Shown here: positions 1-8,976 of the stretch, piece after piece
Layout of the letters: each line of letters begins with the position of its first letter
Position numbering within the stretch: position 1 is the stretch's first letter
NCBI GenBank assembly: GCA_904374485.1
Contig: CAJFFX010000002.1
Location: forward strand, 1 to 64,000
Reading direction: 5' to 3'
Origin: Candidatus Pseudoscillospira falkowii
GTDB taxonomy: Bacteria > Bacillota > Clostridia > Oscillospirales > Oscillospiraceae
DNA length: 64,000 nt
Program-made: the position numbers and the translations under genes
The notes under the pieces: model-generated
The model's database searches: none
Told to the model about the DNA's origin: nothing
Seen by the model: only the letters and a program-made list of their open reading frames with translations

Positions 1-4
1 ATAG

Positions 5-517
5 TTATTTTTGCAGCACCTGCACGATTTCGCCGATATAGGTCCGGTGATAATCCTTTTCCGGATAGACCGCCGCCGCCAGCGCGCGATCCGCGAACTG
101 CTCTTCGCGGAAATCCGCCGCATAGAGTTTGCGGCAAACAAGCACCCGGCGCGCCTGCGTAAAATAAGGCGCATCTCCCGCCGCGTAAGCCGTCGTAAAG
201 CCGCACTTCCCTACCTTGTCGACCTCCCTGCCGCTTTTGCTGCCGCAAAGCTGCAGCGCCGCCCGATAGTCCGCATCAAAAAAGGAAACCGTAAAATAAG
301 CGCTGCGCTCCATAAACCCATAGGTATAGCGCTGCGGGCGGACATAGACCGTGCAGACGGGTTTTCCCCACAGCGTGCCCAAACCGCCCCAGCCGATGGT
401 CATGGTGTTCAGCCGCGCGCGATCCCCCGCCGTCAGCAGAGGCGTTTTCTTTTCAAAGTCTTCCAGCGGCGCCATTGTCAGAGTCTTCACAGGTACCTCG
501 TGCAAAATCTCTTCCAT
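5..517 (-). CDS. Flavin reductase-like protein (FMN-binding split barrel)
   Basis: A protein of 170 residues resembling the flavin reductase-like family, which bind FMN in a split barrel and reduce flavin or act on small substrates. The N-terminal half carries the family-like stretch TIGWGGLGTLWGKPVCTVYVRP followed by RYTYGF and FTVSFF, as in many Clostridial members annotated only by domain. An ATG at 538 is open, but GGGAGG lies six bases before the ATG at 517, so I start there. It sits alone, downstream of rpmE on the same strand and separated from it by a terminator. Substrate unknown. The family call is from recognised motifs; cytosolic location is inferred from the lack of a signal peptide. 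Confidence 0.75.
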   Translation of the reverse strand: MEEILHEVPVKTLTMAPLEDFEKKTPLLTAGDRARLNTMTIGWGGLGTLWGKPVCTVYVRPQRYTYGFMERSAYFTVSFFDADYRAALQLCGSKSGREVDKVGKCGFTTAYAAGDAPYFTQARRVLVCRKLYAADFREEQFADRALAAAVYPEKDYHRTYIGEIVQVLQK

Positions 518-581
518 AAACAACCTCCCGATCAACAAATGGCCTTCTATCCGATTGCATTTACAAGTATATGATAAAACA

Positions 582-620
582 GGAAAAAAAGAAACCCCCG
601 TATCGCAACGATACGGGGGA
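582..620 (-). terminator. Rho-independent terminator after rpmE
   Basis: Perfect 11-bp stem (595-605 with 609-619) with a 3-base loop. Read on the minus strand it is followed by TTT-C-TTTTTTT. It ends the rpmE transcript. Confidence 0.85.
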
Positions 621-649
621 TTGGGTCACACGATCAAGCAAGCAAGCGC

Positions 650-853
650 TTACTTGTCCAGGCCGAACTTCTTGTTGAACTTTGCAACACGGCCGCCGGT
701 ATCCACCAGCTTCTGCTTGCCGGTGAAGAAGGGGTGACACTTAGAGCAGACTTCCACCTTGATATCCTTCTTGGTAGAACCTGTCTCAATCACATTACCG
801 CAGGCGCAGCGAATAGTAGTCTGCTGATAATTGGGATGGATTCCTTCCTTCAT
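650..853 (-). CDS. rpmE: 50S ribosomal protein L31 (zinc-binding type)
   Basis: A 67-residue L31, a component of the large ribosomal subunit at the central protuberance. The start MKEGIHPNY is typical of the family. Cysteines C16, C18, C36 and C39 form the zinc site of the C+ type, which is the form used when zinc is plentiful; a C- paralogue is not in this window. AGAGGTGA lies about ten bases before the ATG. The gene is monocistronic, with its own promoter (905-933) and terminator (582-620), separate from addA upstream. Length equals the family norm. Confidence 0.96.
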   Translation of the reverse strand: MKEGIHPNYQQTTIRCACGNVIETGSTKKDIKVEVCSKCHPFFTGKQKLVDTGGRVAKFNKKFGLDK

Positions 854-904
854 TGCTCTTGTTCACCTCTTTCCCATCAAATTGCCCGGTCACAGGCAAA
901 AGAT

Positions 905-933
905 AGTTTAGCATACCGCGCGGTAAAAAGCAA
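905..933 (-). promoter_or_regulatory. Predicted sigma-A promoter of rpmE
   Basis: On the minus strand TTGCTT (928-933) and TAAACT (905-910) are separated by 17 bp, about 50 bp before the rpmE start codon. Confidence 0.6.
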
Positions 934-998
934 GGATTATTTTTGGAAATCCTGTGTTTTTTTGCGCGCAGCGCCGGAATACGACCATTTTTCGCCTC

Positions 999-3900
999 TC
1001 ACAAGTCCACGCAGGCATTCGTTGCAAAAAAGTACAGCACCCGCCGGCAGACCGGCTTTTCAAAAATGCGGGCCAGCACGTCGCTGTAGGCCGTCAGCTG
1101 GGGGCGATATTCCTCGGCGCGGGCCGCCTCCTCGCCGGGAAGCAGCCGGTCCGTTTTGAAATCCACGACCGTCAGCCCCTCCGCCGTTTCAAAAAAGCAG
1201 TCCACAGCGCCCTGGAGCAGCACCTCGTCACCGGAGACGTCCCCCGGGAAATATTTGGACACCTGCTCCAGCACGGAAAAGCGGTATTCCCGCCAGATCT
1301 TATCCGGCGGCGCGGCGCGCAGGGCCCGGCCCAGGGGCGAGGCAAACAGCGCCGCCAGCTGCTGGGGGGAAACCGCGTCGGCCTGCTCCGCCGTGAGGAA
1401 GCGGCGCGCCGTCAGGCGGGAGAGTTCCTGCCGGATCTGCTCTGGAGAATCGGTCCTGGAAAAGTCCAGGAACTGCAGCGCCTGGTGGACAGCCGTGCCC
1501 CGCTCCGCCGCAGACAGTTTTCGTTCCCCTTCCAAAAAGCGGGGCGCGCGGAAGCTGTCCTGAACCGGCACGGGCACCTCCGTATCCTCCGCGATGCGCT
1601 GATCCACCAGCCGGCCCTTCAGCTGCGTGGCCGTCAGCTTGGAAGGAAGGCGCGTTTCCGCTTCATAGGGATAGCGGAATTCCAGCAGCGCCCGGTCAAA
1701 GGGCCGCTCCTCCCCCGCCGCCGCAGGCGCCGCTTTCGGGCGAAGGCCGCGCTTCTGATAGGGCGTGCCATCCACCCACTCCACGTGCCAGGGGCTTCCG
1801 TCGTTGCAGATGCAGGCGCTCTCCAGCCCGGCAGCCTGACGCAGCGGGAAAGCCTCCGTCCGGCACAGCAGCGGCAAGAGGATCCACTGGGCCATGCTGG
1901 TGCAGCTGCCCACCGCTTCCGGCGCAGCGGGGCAGGACGCGCCCGGCAGTAGCTTCTTGACAAAGCCCGCCGCATTGCGCACCGCCGACACCAGGATCAA
2001 CTTCTCCTTCGCTCGGGTCAGCGCCACATACAAAACGCGCATCTCCTCGCTCTTCTGCTCGCGCAGCTGCCGCTGGGCCACCGCTTCCCGGGCGGCAGTA
2101 TTGTAGCGGATGCGGCGCGCAAGATCGATGCAGACGGGCCCCAGGCCCAGCTCCGGATGCATGAGCACCGGCGCCTGAACGTCGCTCTTGTTGAAGGCCT
2201 TGTTGAGCTCCGCCAGGATGACCACCGGGAACTCCAGGCCCTTGGATTTGTGAATGCTCATCAGGCGCACGCCGCGCTGCACCTTCGCGGGGCTGACCTG
2301 GATCTCCTCCCCCGTCTCCAGCAAAGCGCGCAGATGGCTGACAAACTGGAAAAGGCCCCGGTAGCCGGCGGCTTCAAAGCTGCGGGCGTATTCATAAAGG
2401 GCGATGAGCCGCGCCCGACGCTCCTCGCCGCCGTCCATGGCGCCGAATACGCCGAGAATGCTCCAGCGGTTATACAGGTGCCACAGCAGGCGGTGGACGC
2501 TCATGTCCGCTGCCAGAAAGCGCAGCTCCGCCAGATCGGCGAAAAAGCGCCGGCTGTCCTCTTCCCCGTCGCTGCACAGCGCGGTGTAGAAATCGCCCGC
2601 GGGGCAGTTGGCCCGGATCCGGGCCAACCGGTCCGGCGAAAAGGCGAACACCGGGGAGCGCAGAGCGGCGATCAGCGGCACATCCTGGCGGGGATTGTCG
2701 ATCAGCTGCAGCATGGCATAGACCACCGCGATCTCCATGGCCGAGAAGAACTCCTCGCTGGCCGCAGCGGCGCAGGTGATCCCCTGCTCTGCCAGCACCC
2801 GCTCATAGAGCTTCTGCCGGGCGTTCGGCGAGCGCAGCAAGATCACGATGTCCTCCTCCCGTACCGGCCGCAGCGCGCCGTCCTCCCCCTGGACGAGATA
2901 GGGCTCGTCCAGCAGGGCGCGGATACGGCCTGCCACAAACCGCGCCTCGGTCTCGGCGCATTTCACCGCTTCCTTTGTCTCGTTTCCGCTGAAGTTCTGG
3001 TGATCCACCAGATAAAACTCCGTTTCGCACCCGGGCTTTTCCTGGTAATAGGACGCGCCGAAATGGAGTGCTTCCTCCTCGGTATAGGCCATCTCGCCGA
3101 TATCCTCGGACATGAGATTGCCGCAGATGAAATTCGCCGCGTCCAAGATCTCCTTCCGGGAGCGGAAATTCTGCGACAGCAGGACCTTCCGCTCCTGCCC
3201 CTCCTCCGCCGCGTCGTACATTGGGTCGCGCTGGTAATGGCGCAGGAAGATCGTAGGGTCCGCCAGGCGGAAGCGGTAAATGGACTGCTTCATGTCGCCC
3301 ACCATAAGAAGGTTTTTCTCCTGGCGCGACACGGCGGCAAAAATCTGATTCTGCACCTCGTTCGTATCCTGGAACTCGTCGATCATGATCTCGCGGTAAC
3401 GGGCGGACACGGCCCTGCCCAGCTCTGTGGGCGCGCCGTCGGCGCCGGTGAGGATCTCCAGGGCAAAATGCTCCTGATCGGAAAAATCCGTGGCGTTGCG
3501 GTGCATTTTTTCCGCGGCGTATGCGCGGGCAAACGCCCCCGTCAGGCGCAGCAGGGCCAGCATGGCCGGAGCCATGTGCATCATGTCGGCGCGCAGGTCT
3601 TCCCCGGATACGGAAAAGAGCCTGCGCAGACGCTCGCAGTCCTTTTTGCACTGGTCCCACAAAAGCTTTGCCCGCACCTTCAGCGCGTTTTCGCCCCGGA
3701 CAGGTTTGAGCTTTTCAAAGGTCACCGCGGCGCTGCCGGCGGCGTCCCAGCCCTCCTCCAGCAGGGAAAGGCAGGTCTCCATGCTCTCCGCCGCCGCGGA
3801 AAAGGCCGGCAGATACTGGCGCGCCAAGGTCTCGTCCTGCGCCATCTCCCGCGCCAGTTCCCCGAATACCCGCCGCCAGTAGGACAACGTCGTGCAGCCC

Positions 3901-4577
3901 TTCTGCAGCAGTTCCCGGCCCCAGGGCGTGTCCTCGATCTTTTCCGGGAGCGACGACCAGGCCGCCTCCTGCGCGTCGAGCCATTTCATAGGGTAGGCGT
4001 GACTCTGCAGCTTGGAAAACACCTGCAGCACCAACGCCTCCAGGGCGCTGTCGTCCCGCCCGGCGCCGATGGTGTCAGCCAGCAGCGCCGCGCCGCTGCC
4101 CTCTTCCATATCCGCATAAAACCGCTCCAGGACCCGCTGCAGCACCCGCATCCGAAGCAATTCCGCCTCTTTCTCATCCAAAACACGGAAATCCGGCGTC
4201 AGCGCGCAGTCGCCGCTGCCGCCCACCAGGTGGATATTCTCCCGCAGCAGATTCGTGCAGAAGGAGTCCACCGTGCGCACGTCGGCGCGGTAGATCAGCA
4301 GCGCCTGCTTCTGCAGGTGCGCATCGCCAGGCGCTTCTGCCAGGCGCTCGGAAAGCTCTGCGGCAATCTTCATGCGCAGTTCCGCTGCCGCGGCTTTCGT
4401 ATAGGTGATGATCAGAAAATCCGTCACGTCCGCCGGATCTTTTTCGTCGGTGATATAGCGGAACAGGCGCTCTACCAGCACCTTCGTTTTTCCGCTGCCG
4501 GCGGCGGCGGAGACCAGCAGGCTGCCGCCGCGGTTGACCACCGCTTCCTGCTGCTGCTGTGTCAGCTGTACGCCCAT
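999..4577 (-). CDS. addA: ATP-dependent helicase/nuclease subunit A (AddA)
   Basis: AddA, about 1192 residues, the usual family length. With AddB it forms the Gram-positive equivalent of RecBCD, resecting double-strand breaks for RecA loading. Seen in sequence: UvrD-type Walker A AAAGSGKT at residues 24-31, a DEFQDTNEVQ helicase II motif, further SF1A motifs including SIHKSKGLEFPVVI, and a C-terminal RecB-like nuclease with GTAVHQALQ and VVDFKTDR. The start is the ATG nine bases after GGGAGG; a GTG at 4583 in the same frame sits only three bases from it. The start lies two bases after the addB stop, so translation is probably coupled. Runs as an addB-addA operon. Confidence 0.97.
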   Translation of the reverse strand: MGVQLTQQQQEAVVNRGGSLLVSAAAGSGKTKVLVERLFRYITDEKDPADVTDFLIITYTKAAAAELRMKIAAELSERLAEAPGDAHLQKQALLIYRADVRTVDSFCTNLLRENIHLVGGSGDCALTPDFRVLDEKEAELLRMRVLQRVLERFYADMEEGSGAALLADTIGAGRDDSALEALVLQVFSKLQSHAYPMKWLDAQEAAWSSLPEKIEDTPWGRELLQKGCTTLSYWRRVFGELAREMAQDETLARQYLPAFSAAAESMETCLSLLEEGWDAAGSAAVTFEKLKPVRGENALKVRAKLLWDQCKKDCERLRRLFSVSGEDLRADMMHMAPAMLALLRLTGAFARAYAAEKMHRNATDFSDQEHFALEILTGADGAPTELGRAVSARYREIMIDEFQDTNEVQNQIFAAVSRQEKNLLMVGDMKQSIYRFRLADPTIFLRHYQRDPMYDAAEEGQERKVLLSQNFRSRKEILDAANFICGNLMSEDIGEMAYTEEEALHFGASYYQEKPGCETEFYLVDHQNFSGNETKEAVKCAETEARFVAGRIRALLDEPYLVQGEDGALRPVREEDIVILLRSPNARQKLYERVLAEQGITCAAAASEEFFSAMEIAVVYAMLQLIDNPRQDVPLIAALRSPVFAFSPDRLARIRANCPAGDFYTALCSDGEEDSRRFFADLAELRFLAADMSVHRLLWHLYNRWSILGVFGAMDGGEERRARLIALYEYARSFEAAGYRGLFQFVSHLRALLETGEEIQVSPAKVQRGVRLMSIHKSKGLEFPVVILAELNKAFNKSDVQAPVLMHPELGLGPVCIDLARRIRYNTAAREAVAQRQLREQKSEEMRVLYVALTRAKEKLILVSAVRNAAGFVKKLLPGASCPAAPEAVGSCTSMAQWILLPLLCRTEAFPLRQAAGLESACICNDGSPWHVEWVDGTPYQKRGLRPKAAPAAAGEERPFDRALLEFRYPYEAETRLPSKLTATQLKGRLVDQRIAEDTEVPVPVQDSFRAPRFLEGERKLSAAERGTAVHQALQFLDFSRTDSPEQIRQELSRLTARRFLTAEQADAVSPQQLAALFASPLGRALRAAPPDKIWREYRFSVLEQVSKYFPGDVSGDEVLLQGAVDCFFETAEGLTVVDFKTDRLLPGEEAARAEEYRPQLTAYSDVLARIFEKPVCRRVLYFFATNACVDL

Positions 4578-4579
4578 GT

Positions 4580-7500
4580 TCACGCTCCTCCCTTCTCAGA
4601 CACCGCGCAGATGCGGTCCACTTCTTCCCAGAACGCACTCTCCCGCACCGAGGCGATGTACTCCCGGCGGTCCCGGCCACGGCCCTCCTCAAAATGGCAG
4701 GCGGCGGCAAAGGCGCAGAAGGCGCAGGCGTTCTTGTTCTCGCTCTGGTAATTGGGGTCTGCGTCGATATTGCCCCGGTGCAGTTCCTCGGCGATCTTTT
4801 CGAGCAGATGGTCGATATAGCGGCTGAGCTTTCCCAACTGGGCCGCCGTAGCCACGCCCTCCGTGATACTCCCGTCCCGCTTCACCGTCAGGGGCAGGAA
4901 ATGGGGCGACTGGGTAGCCCCGTGCTCCATGGCCTCCAGCACATCCGGGTGGCACAGATACATGCCGCTGCGCCGCAGCTCCTTTTCCATGGCGGCGGAG
5001 ATCTCCTGGGCCGTGGCACCGCGGTCCATGGTCAGGATCGCGTCCCGGGCCGGCACATACTCCACGCCCGCCGGCACGATCTCCTCTCCGCCGCCCAAAA
5101 CGCTGCGGCCCTCCCGCTCCAGGGCGAAAAGGTAAAGCAGCATCTGCACGCCCACGCCGTGGAGGATCTCCGAAAGGTCGAATTTCTTTTTGCCGGTCTT
5201 GTAATCCACCACGCGCAGATAAAGCTTTCCGTCCTTCACCCAGCCGTCCACGCGGTCCACCTTGCCGCTGACGGACAGGGCCCCGGCGCTGTTTTCGATG
5301 GTGACGGCGGGCAGCTTCCCGTGGCCGCCGAATTCCAGTTCGAAGGCCAACGGCACAAAATCGGAGACGGAAAGCTCCTCCGCCACATTCTCCACGATGC
5401 TGAACGCCGTTTTTTTCAGCCGGTTGAAGAGATAGCGGAACCGGGCGCTCTTTTCCTCCAGCCCGCCCAGATTTTCCCGGGCGAAGCGGTCGATATATCC
5501 TTCGATGAGCCCGCGCAGTTCCTCCTGCTCCAGATTGCGGAAGCCGCCGCGGCGGGCGGCCTCCCGGGCCGTGTTTTCCAGCAGATAATGGAGGAAAGTG
5601 CCGATCTCCGGGGCATCCAGCCCCGCCTTGCGCCGCTCTTTCGCCTTGAGGCCGTACTGCATGAAAAAGGCGAAATGGCAGGAATTGACCCGGTCGATGC
5701 GGGACGCGGACATGCGGATCTGCTCGCCGTAAAGCGTGCGCACCGCGTCCGGCGACAATCTGCCCCGCTCCAGAGTGCGCCCCCGCTCCATAGCCTCCAG
5801 AACGCGTCTCGTATCCTCCCGCTGCGCGAAATAATCCCACAGCGCGCCGCCCGGTTTTCCGGCCTTTTCCAAGGCCGGCACCGCCGCCGCGTAAAAGCGG
5901 GCCTCGTCTGGCCCTTCCTCCTTCAGGGACGGGAACAGCCGCCGGAGCCGCCCCACCACGAAGGCCGGCCGCAGCTCCGTTCCGGCAAGGTCGCTGCAGG
6001 GCCAGCTGACGCACAGCCGCTCCGTCGCCTGGGACAGCGCCGCATAGAGGTGCATCAGTTCCATATTCATCTGCTCCATGCCGAAGGGTGCCAGGCGCAC
6101 GTTTTCCGCCAGGAGCTCCGCCCGGTCGCTGTCGGTCAGAAGACCGCCGCCGCTGCCCGCCGCGGGCAGCACATGGTCGTTGGCCCCCAGGAGGAAAACA
6201 TAGCGGTAGGTATGGCGGTCGTTGCGCGTGATCTCCGCCACGCTGACCTGATCCAGCGCTACGGGGATCGTTCCGATCTCGTACTGGGTCAGCACCAGCT
6301 TCAAAAGGCGGGCAAATTCCCGCGCCTCCAGCGCCCCGTCCCCCAGGATAAATACGAACTGGTCCATCACGTCGCACAAAAGCTTCCAAATCTGGGTATA
6401 TTCCTCGGCCAGCTTATTCTCGCCCATGGCGCGGAAAGCCGCCGTTTTTTCCTGCAGGCGGCCGGGCAGGTTGATGGCGCATAAAAAGTCGTACAGCGCC
6501 TCCACCTGCCCCCGGGCGGTTTTGTGCTCGGCCATGCGGCGCTGCAGGGCCAGCAGGGGCGCGCGTACCTGCCGGCGGCTTTCGTTGATCTGCTCCAGGC
6601 GGCGCCGGACATCGTCGCTCTCCGGCGCGTCATAGCCATCGGGATGGGCCGTCCAGGGGGCTTCCCGGGTCCACATGCCTCCGCGGATGTCCCATTTGAG
6701 CACATAGTTCTCCAGCGCGTCGCACGCTTCCGGCGCGATGTCCGCCATGCCGGTCTTCAGATAGCGGAACAGGTCTTCATATTCCCACTCGCCGGCAATA
6801 GTATCCAACGCGGAAAGCACCAGCGCGATCACCGGCTTTTCCAGAATGTCCCGGCTGCGGCTGACAAAGGCCGGGATCTCATAGCGCTCAAAGACGTTTT
6901 CAATGGTGGCCTCGTAATCCTGCATATTGCGCGCCGCCACCAGGATGTCGCGGTAGCGGCATTTGCCGCTGGCCGCCAGGGCGCGGATCTGCGCCGCGAC
7001 GGCTTCCACCTCGTCATACGCCGTGGGCGCGCGGCACAGCGCCACAGCGTCCGTCTCCCCTTCGTAGGGGCGCAGGACGTCGAAAAAGCACTGCTCCAGA
7101 TGGCGCAGGGCGCCGCCGTGCAGCGCCTGCTCCCGCAGGGGCGAGAGGATCGTCCGGCAGGCCGCCCCCTCCTGCTGGGCGATGCGCGCCAGCCGGCCGC
7201 GCACCTGCTGGGCCACGTCGAAAATGCCGCCGGAACGCGCCGGGTCGCCCAAAAGGGAGACCGTGACCGAATCGGCGGAGCGGATGATGCAGCGCAGCAC
7301 CTCCTCTTCCCGGGCATTGAAATATAAAAAACCGTCCACATAAACGTGGAGCCCCTCGAAATACGCCTGTCCCTCTTTCTGTTCCAGCGCTTCCAGCAGC
7401 CGCTCCGTCAGATCGCGGCAGTCCCGCCCGTCCCGGCGCAGCAGCGTTTCATAAGCGCCGCAGATCAGCACAATATCCTGCACCTTGTCCCCCAGGGGCC

Positions 7501-7942
7501 TGGACAGCGTGTCCACATGGGAAAGCAACTCCGCCCCATCGATGCAGTAGGAGCGCAGCTCGTCGTGGAGGTGCAGCAGCTGCTCCAAAAACGCGGCTTT
7601 CTGGGAGGGCCGGCGGTAGACCTTCAGGACGCCCGCCGTTTCCTGCAGGGCGCGGTACATGGTCAGGATCCTGCCGCCGCCGTCCAGCACCGTGCCGCTC
7701 AGGCCGCCGGTGCGCGTCAGCACATCGGCCGCCAGCCAGCGGAAGCTGGCCACCGACACATGGCGGGACGCCCTGTCGCCGCACACGGCGCACAGGTCCC
7801 GCTCGGCCTGATGGGATGCGTGCTCCGGCACCAGAAGCATCTGTCTTCCCGCCGTTCCCTGCCGGGCGATTTCCTGCAGCATCCAGGCGGATTTGCCCGT
7901 GCCGGCCCGGTCCATCACGATCGTCAACTCTTTGTGCGCCAT
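4580..7942 (-). CDS. addB: ATP-dependent helicase/nuclease subunit B (AddB)
   Basis: AddB, about 1120 residues. It is the second subunit of the AddAB recombination helicase-nuclease and carries the Chi-recognition fold and the second nuclease. Walker A is RAGTGKS near residue 12. The C-terminal nuclease shows VVDYKTGKKKF. One cysteine in VNSCHF and three in NACAFCAFAAAC match the four-cysteine 4Fe-4S 'iron staple' known in AddB. The ATG at 7942 follows GGGAGG at nine bases; an upstream in-frame codon at 7975 lacks such a site. First gene of the addB-addA operon. Confidence 0.96.
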   Translation of the reverse strand: MAHKELTIVMDRAGTGKSAWMLQEIARQGTAGRQMLLVPEHASHQAERDLCAVCGDRASRHVSVASFRWLAADVLTRTGGLSGTVLDGGGRILTMYRALQETAGVLKVYRRPSQKAAFLEQLLHLHDELRSYCIDGAELLSHVDTLSRPLGDKVQDIVLICGAYETLLRRDGRDCRDLTERLLEALEQKEGQAYFEGLHVYVDGFLYFNAREEEVLRCIIRSADSVTVSLLGDPARSGGIFDVAQQVRGRLARIAQQEGAACRTILSPLREQALHGGALRHLEQCFFDVLRPYEGETDAVALCRAPTAYDEVEAVAAQIRALAASGKCRYRDILVAARNMQDYEATIENVFERYEIPAFVSRSRDILEKPVIALVLSALDTIAGEWEYEDLFRYLKTGMADIAPEACDALENYVLKWDIRGGMWTREAPWTAHPDGYDAPESDDVRRRLEQINESRRQVRAPLLALQRRMAEHKTARGQVEALYDFLCAINLPGRLQEKTAAFRAMGENKLAEEYTQIWKLLCDVMDQFVFILGDGALEAREFARLLKLVLTQYEIGTIPVALDQVSVAEITRNDRHTYRYVFLLGANDHVLPAAGSGGGLLTDSDRAELLAENVRLAPFGMEQMNMELMHLYAALSQATERLCVSWPCSDLAGTELRPAFVVGRLRRLFPSLKEEGPDEARFYAAAVPALEKAGKPGGALWDYFAQREDTRRVLEAMERGRTLERGRLSPDAVRTLYGEQIRMSASRIDRVNSCHFAFFMQYGLKAKERRKAGLDAPEIGTFLHYLLENTAREAARRGGFRNLEQEELRGLIEGYIDRFARENLGGLEEKSARFRYLFNRLKKTAFSIVENVAEELSVSDFVPLAFELEFGGHGKLPAVTIENSAGALSVSGKVDRVDGWVKDGKLYLRVVDYKTGKKKFDLSEILHGVGVQMLLYLFALEREGRSVLGGGEEIVPAGVEYVPARDAILTMDRGATAQEISAAMEKELRRSGMYLCHPDVLEAMEHGATQSPHFLPLTVKRDGSITEGVATAAQLGKLSRYIDHLLEKIAEELHRGNIDADPNYQSENKNACAFCAFAAACHFEEGRGRDRREYIASVRESAFWEEVDRICAVSEKGGA

Positions 7943-8103
7943 CGCCCTGTCCTCCCGTTTCTGCTCCATCCGCACCTGCGGCGCAGACGGAAACAGCGCA
8001 TTGTATATGCGTTTAGTATATCACACATCTGTTCGAGAGGAAAGATGCATTTCACCGTCAGGGCAAAGATTTCTCGCCCCGGTGCGCGCCGGGGGAAACC
8101 GCG
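7943..8103. other. Intergenic region between addB and the small cysteine-rich ORF
   Basis: Divergent intergenic stretch. It holds a minus-strand TATACT near 8015-8020, a possible addB -10 whose -35 is weak, and an AT-rich imperfect inverted repeat around 8003-8022. I see no gene in it. Confidence 0.4.
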
Positions 8104-8132
8104 ATTGCTTTTGCACCGCATTTGTGGTATAG
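8104..8132 (+). promoter_or_regulatory. Predicted promoter of the cysteine-rich small ORF
   Basis: TTGCTT (8104-8109), 17-bp spacer, TATAGT (8127-8132). It lies 57 bp before the start codon at 8190 and faces away from addB. Confidence 0.65.
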
Positions 8133-8189
8133 TGGAGCCAATCTGCGGGACTGCGCCGCATCCCGCCATGCGAAAGGGGAGCCCTGCCC

Positions 8190-8348
8190 ATGGAAAACGC
8201 CAGAGCCTGCGGCCGCAGCGACTGCACCGACTGCCCCCGGCAGCGGGTGGGCCGCTGCCACGCCACGCCGCAGCAGCGGGAAGACCACGCCTGCACCTGC
8301 GGCCTGAGCCGCGGCGCCCGGGAAGAAAACGAAGCGCCGCAATCGTGA
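8190..8348 (+). CDS. Hypothetical 52-residue cysteine-rich protein
   Basis: A small ORF, 52 codons plus stop. It has AGGGGAG eight bases before the ATG, a promoter at 8104-8132 and a terminator directly after the stop, so it has every part of a transcription unit. The product holds six cysteines at positions 7, 12, 15, 23, 35 and 37: a CTDC pair, a lone RCH and a CTC pair, embedded in Arg, Gln and Ala. There is no signal peptide or membrane segment, so a cytosolic zinc- or metal-binding peptide is possible, but no family is recognised. A longer open frame from 8122 overlaps it but begins inside the promoter. Function unknown. Confidence 0.6.
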   Translation: MENARACGRSDCTDCPRQRVGRCHATPQQREDHACTCGLSRGAREENEAPQS

Positions 8349-8396
8349 AAAAAAGCAGCTGGAACGGTTTGGACCGGTCCAAGCTGCTTTTTTCGT
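8349..8396. terminator. Bidirectional terminator between the small ORF and dpaB
   Basis: AAAAAAGCAGCT pairs with AGCTGCTTTTTT around an inner GG/CC with one bulge. A-tracts and T-tracts on both sides suit both converging genes. Confidence 0.75.
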
Positions 8397-8397
8397 T

Positions 8398-8976
8398 TCA
8401 CGTGCGCAGCAGGACCGGCTGAAGCTGCCGGCCCGCCAGGGCCGCCTCCACCGCCTCCGGGATGCGCGTCATGTCCGCCACCAGGGAACAGGGCTTGTTC
8501 TCTGGGTCGTCCTGTCCAAAGGGGACGAAATAATAATCCCTGCGGGCCATCAGCCTGCCGATGTTCTCGGCGTTGGCCGAAAGGGCGTCGTTGCTGGCGA
8601 TGGCCAGCAGCACGGGGCGGCGGTTGCGCAGATGCGCTTTTGCCGCCATCGTCACCACGGAATCGGTGATGCCGCCGGCAAGCTTTGCCAGCGTGTTGCC
8701 CGTGCAGGGGGCGACAACCAGAATATCCAGAAGCTTCCGCGGGCCGATGGGCTCCGCGGCGCGGATCGTACGGATCGCTTCCCGGCCCGCGGCCTGTTCG
8801 ACGGCGGCCAGAAACGCCTGCGCCGTCCCAAAGCGCGTATCCGTTGCGGCTGCCGCCTCGGACACGATGGGGACGACCGTTTCGTATTCCTCCGTCAGGC
8901 GGAGATATTCCCGCAGTACCTTCTGATGTGTGCAAAAGGATCCGCAGAATGCGAATCCCACCCGCTCTTGCTTCAA
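8398..8976 (-). CDS. dpaB: Dipicolinate synthase subunit B (SpoVFB)
   Basis: DpaB, 192 residues. It is a flavoprotein-like partner of DpaA in making dipicolinic acid in the mother cell late in sporulation. The N-terminus VGFAFCGSFCTH and the stretch APCTGNTLAKLAGGITDS belong to the phosphopantothenoylcysteine decarboxylase-type flavoprotein fold. The start is a TTG whose last two bases begin the dpaA stop (TTGA), with AGGAGG seven to eight bases upstream, so it is translationally coupled. Expected to be transcribed by mother-cell sigma-K (family knowledge); I could not assign that promoter here. Confidence 0.92.
   Translation of the reverse strand: MKQERVGFAFCGSFCTHQKVLREYLRLTEEYETVVPIVSEAAAATDTRFGTAQAFLAAVEQAAGREAIRTIRAAEPIGPRKLLDILVVAPCTGNTLAKLAGGITDSVVTMAAKAHLRNRRPVLLAIASNDALSANAENIGRLMARRDYYFVPFGQDDPENKPCSLVADMTRIPEAVEAALAGRQLQPVLLRT

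Noticed and set aside
2157..4751. Long open frame (about 860 codons) antisense to addA
   Set aside because: It lies opposite a well-supported AddA with all helicase motifs; GC-rich codons create stop-poor antisense frames. Its translation is His/Arg/Gln-rich without domains.
8122..8307. 61-codon plus-strand frame overlapping the cysteine-rich ORF
   Set aside because: Its start lies inside the predicted promoter and it has no ribosome-binding site; the frame starting at 8190 fits better.
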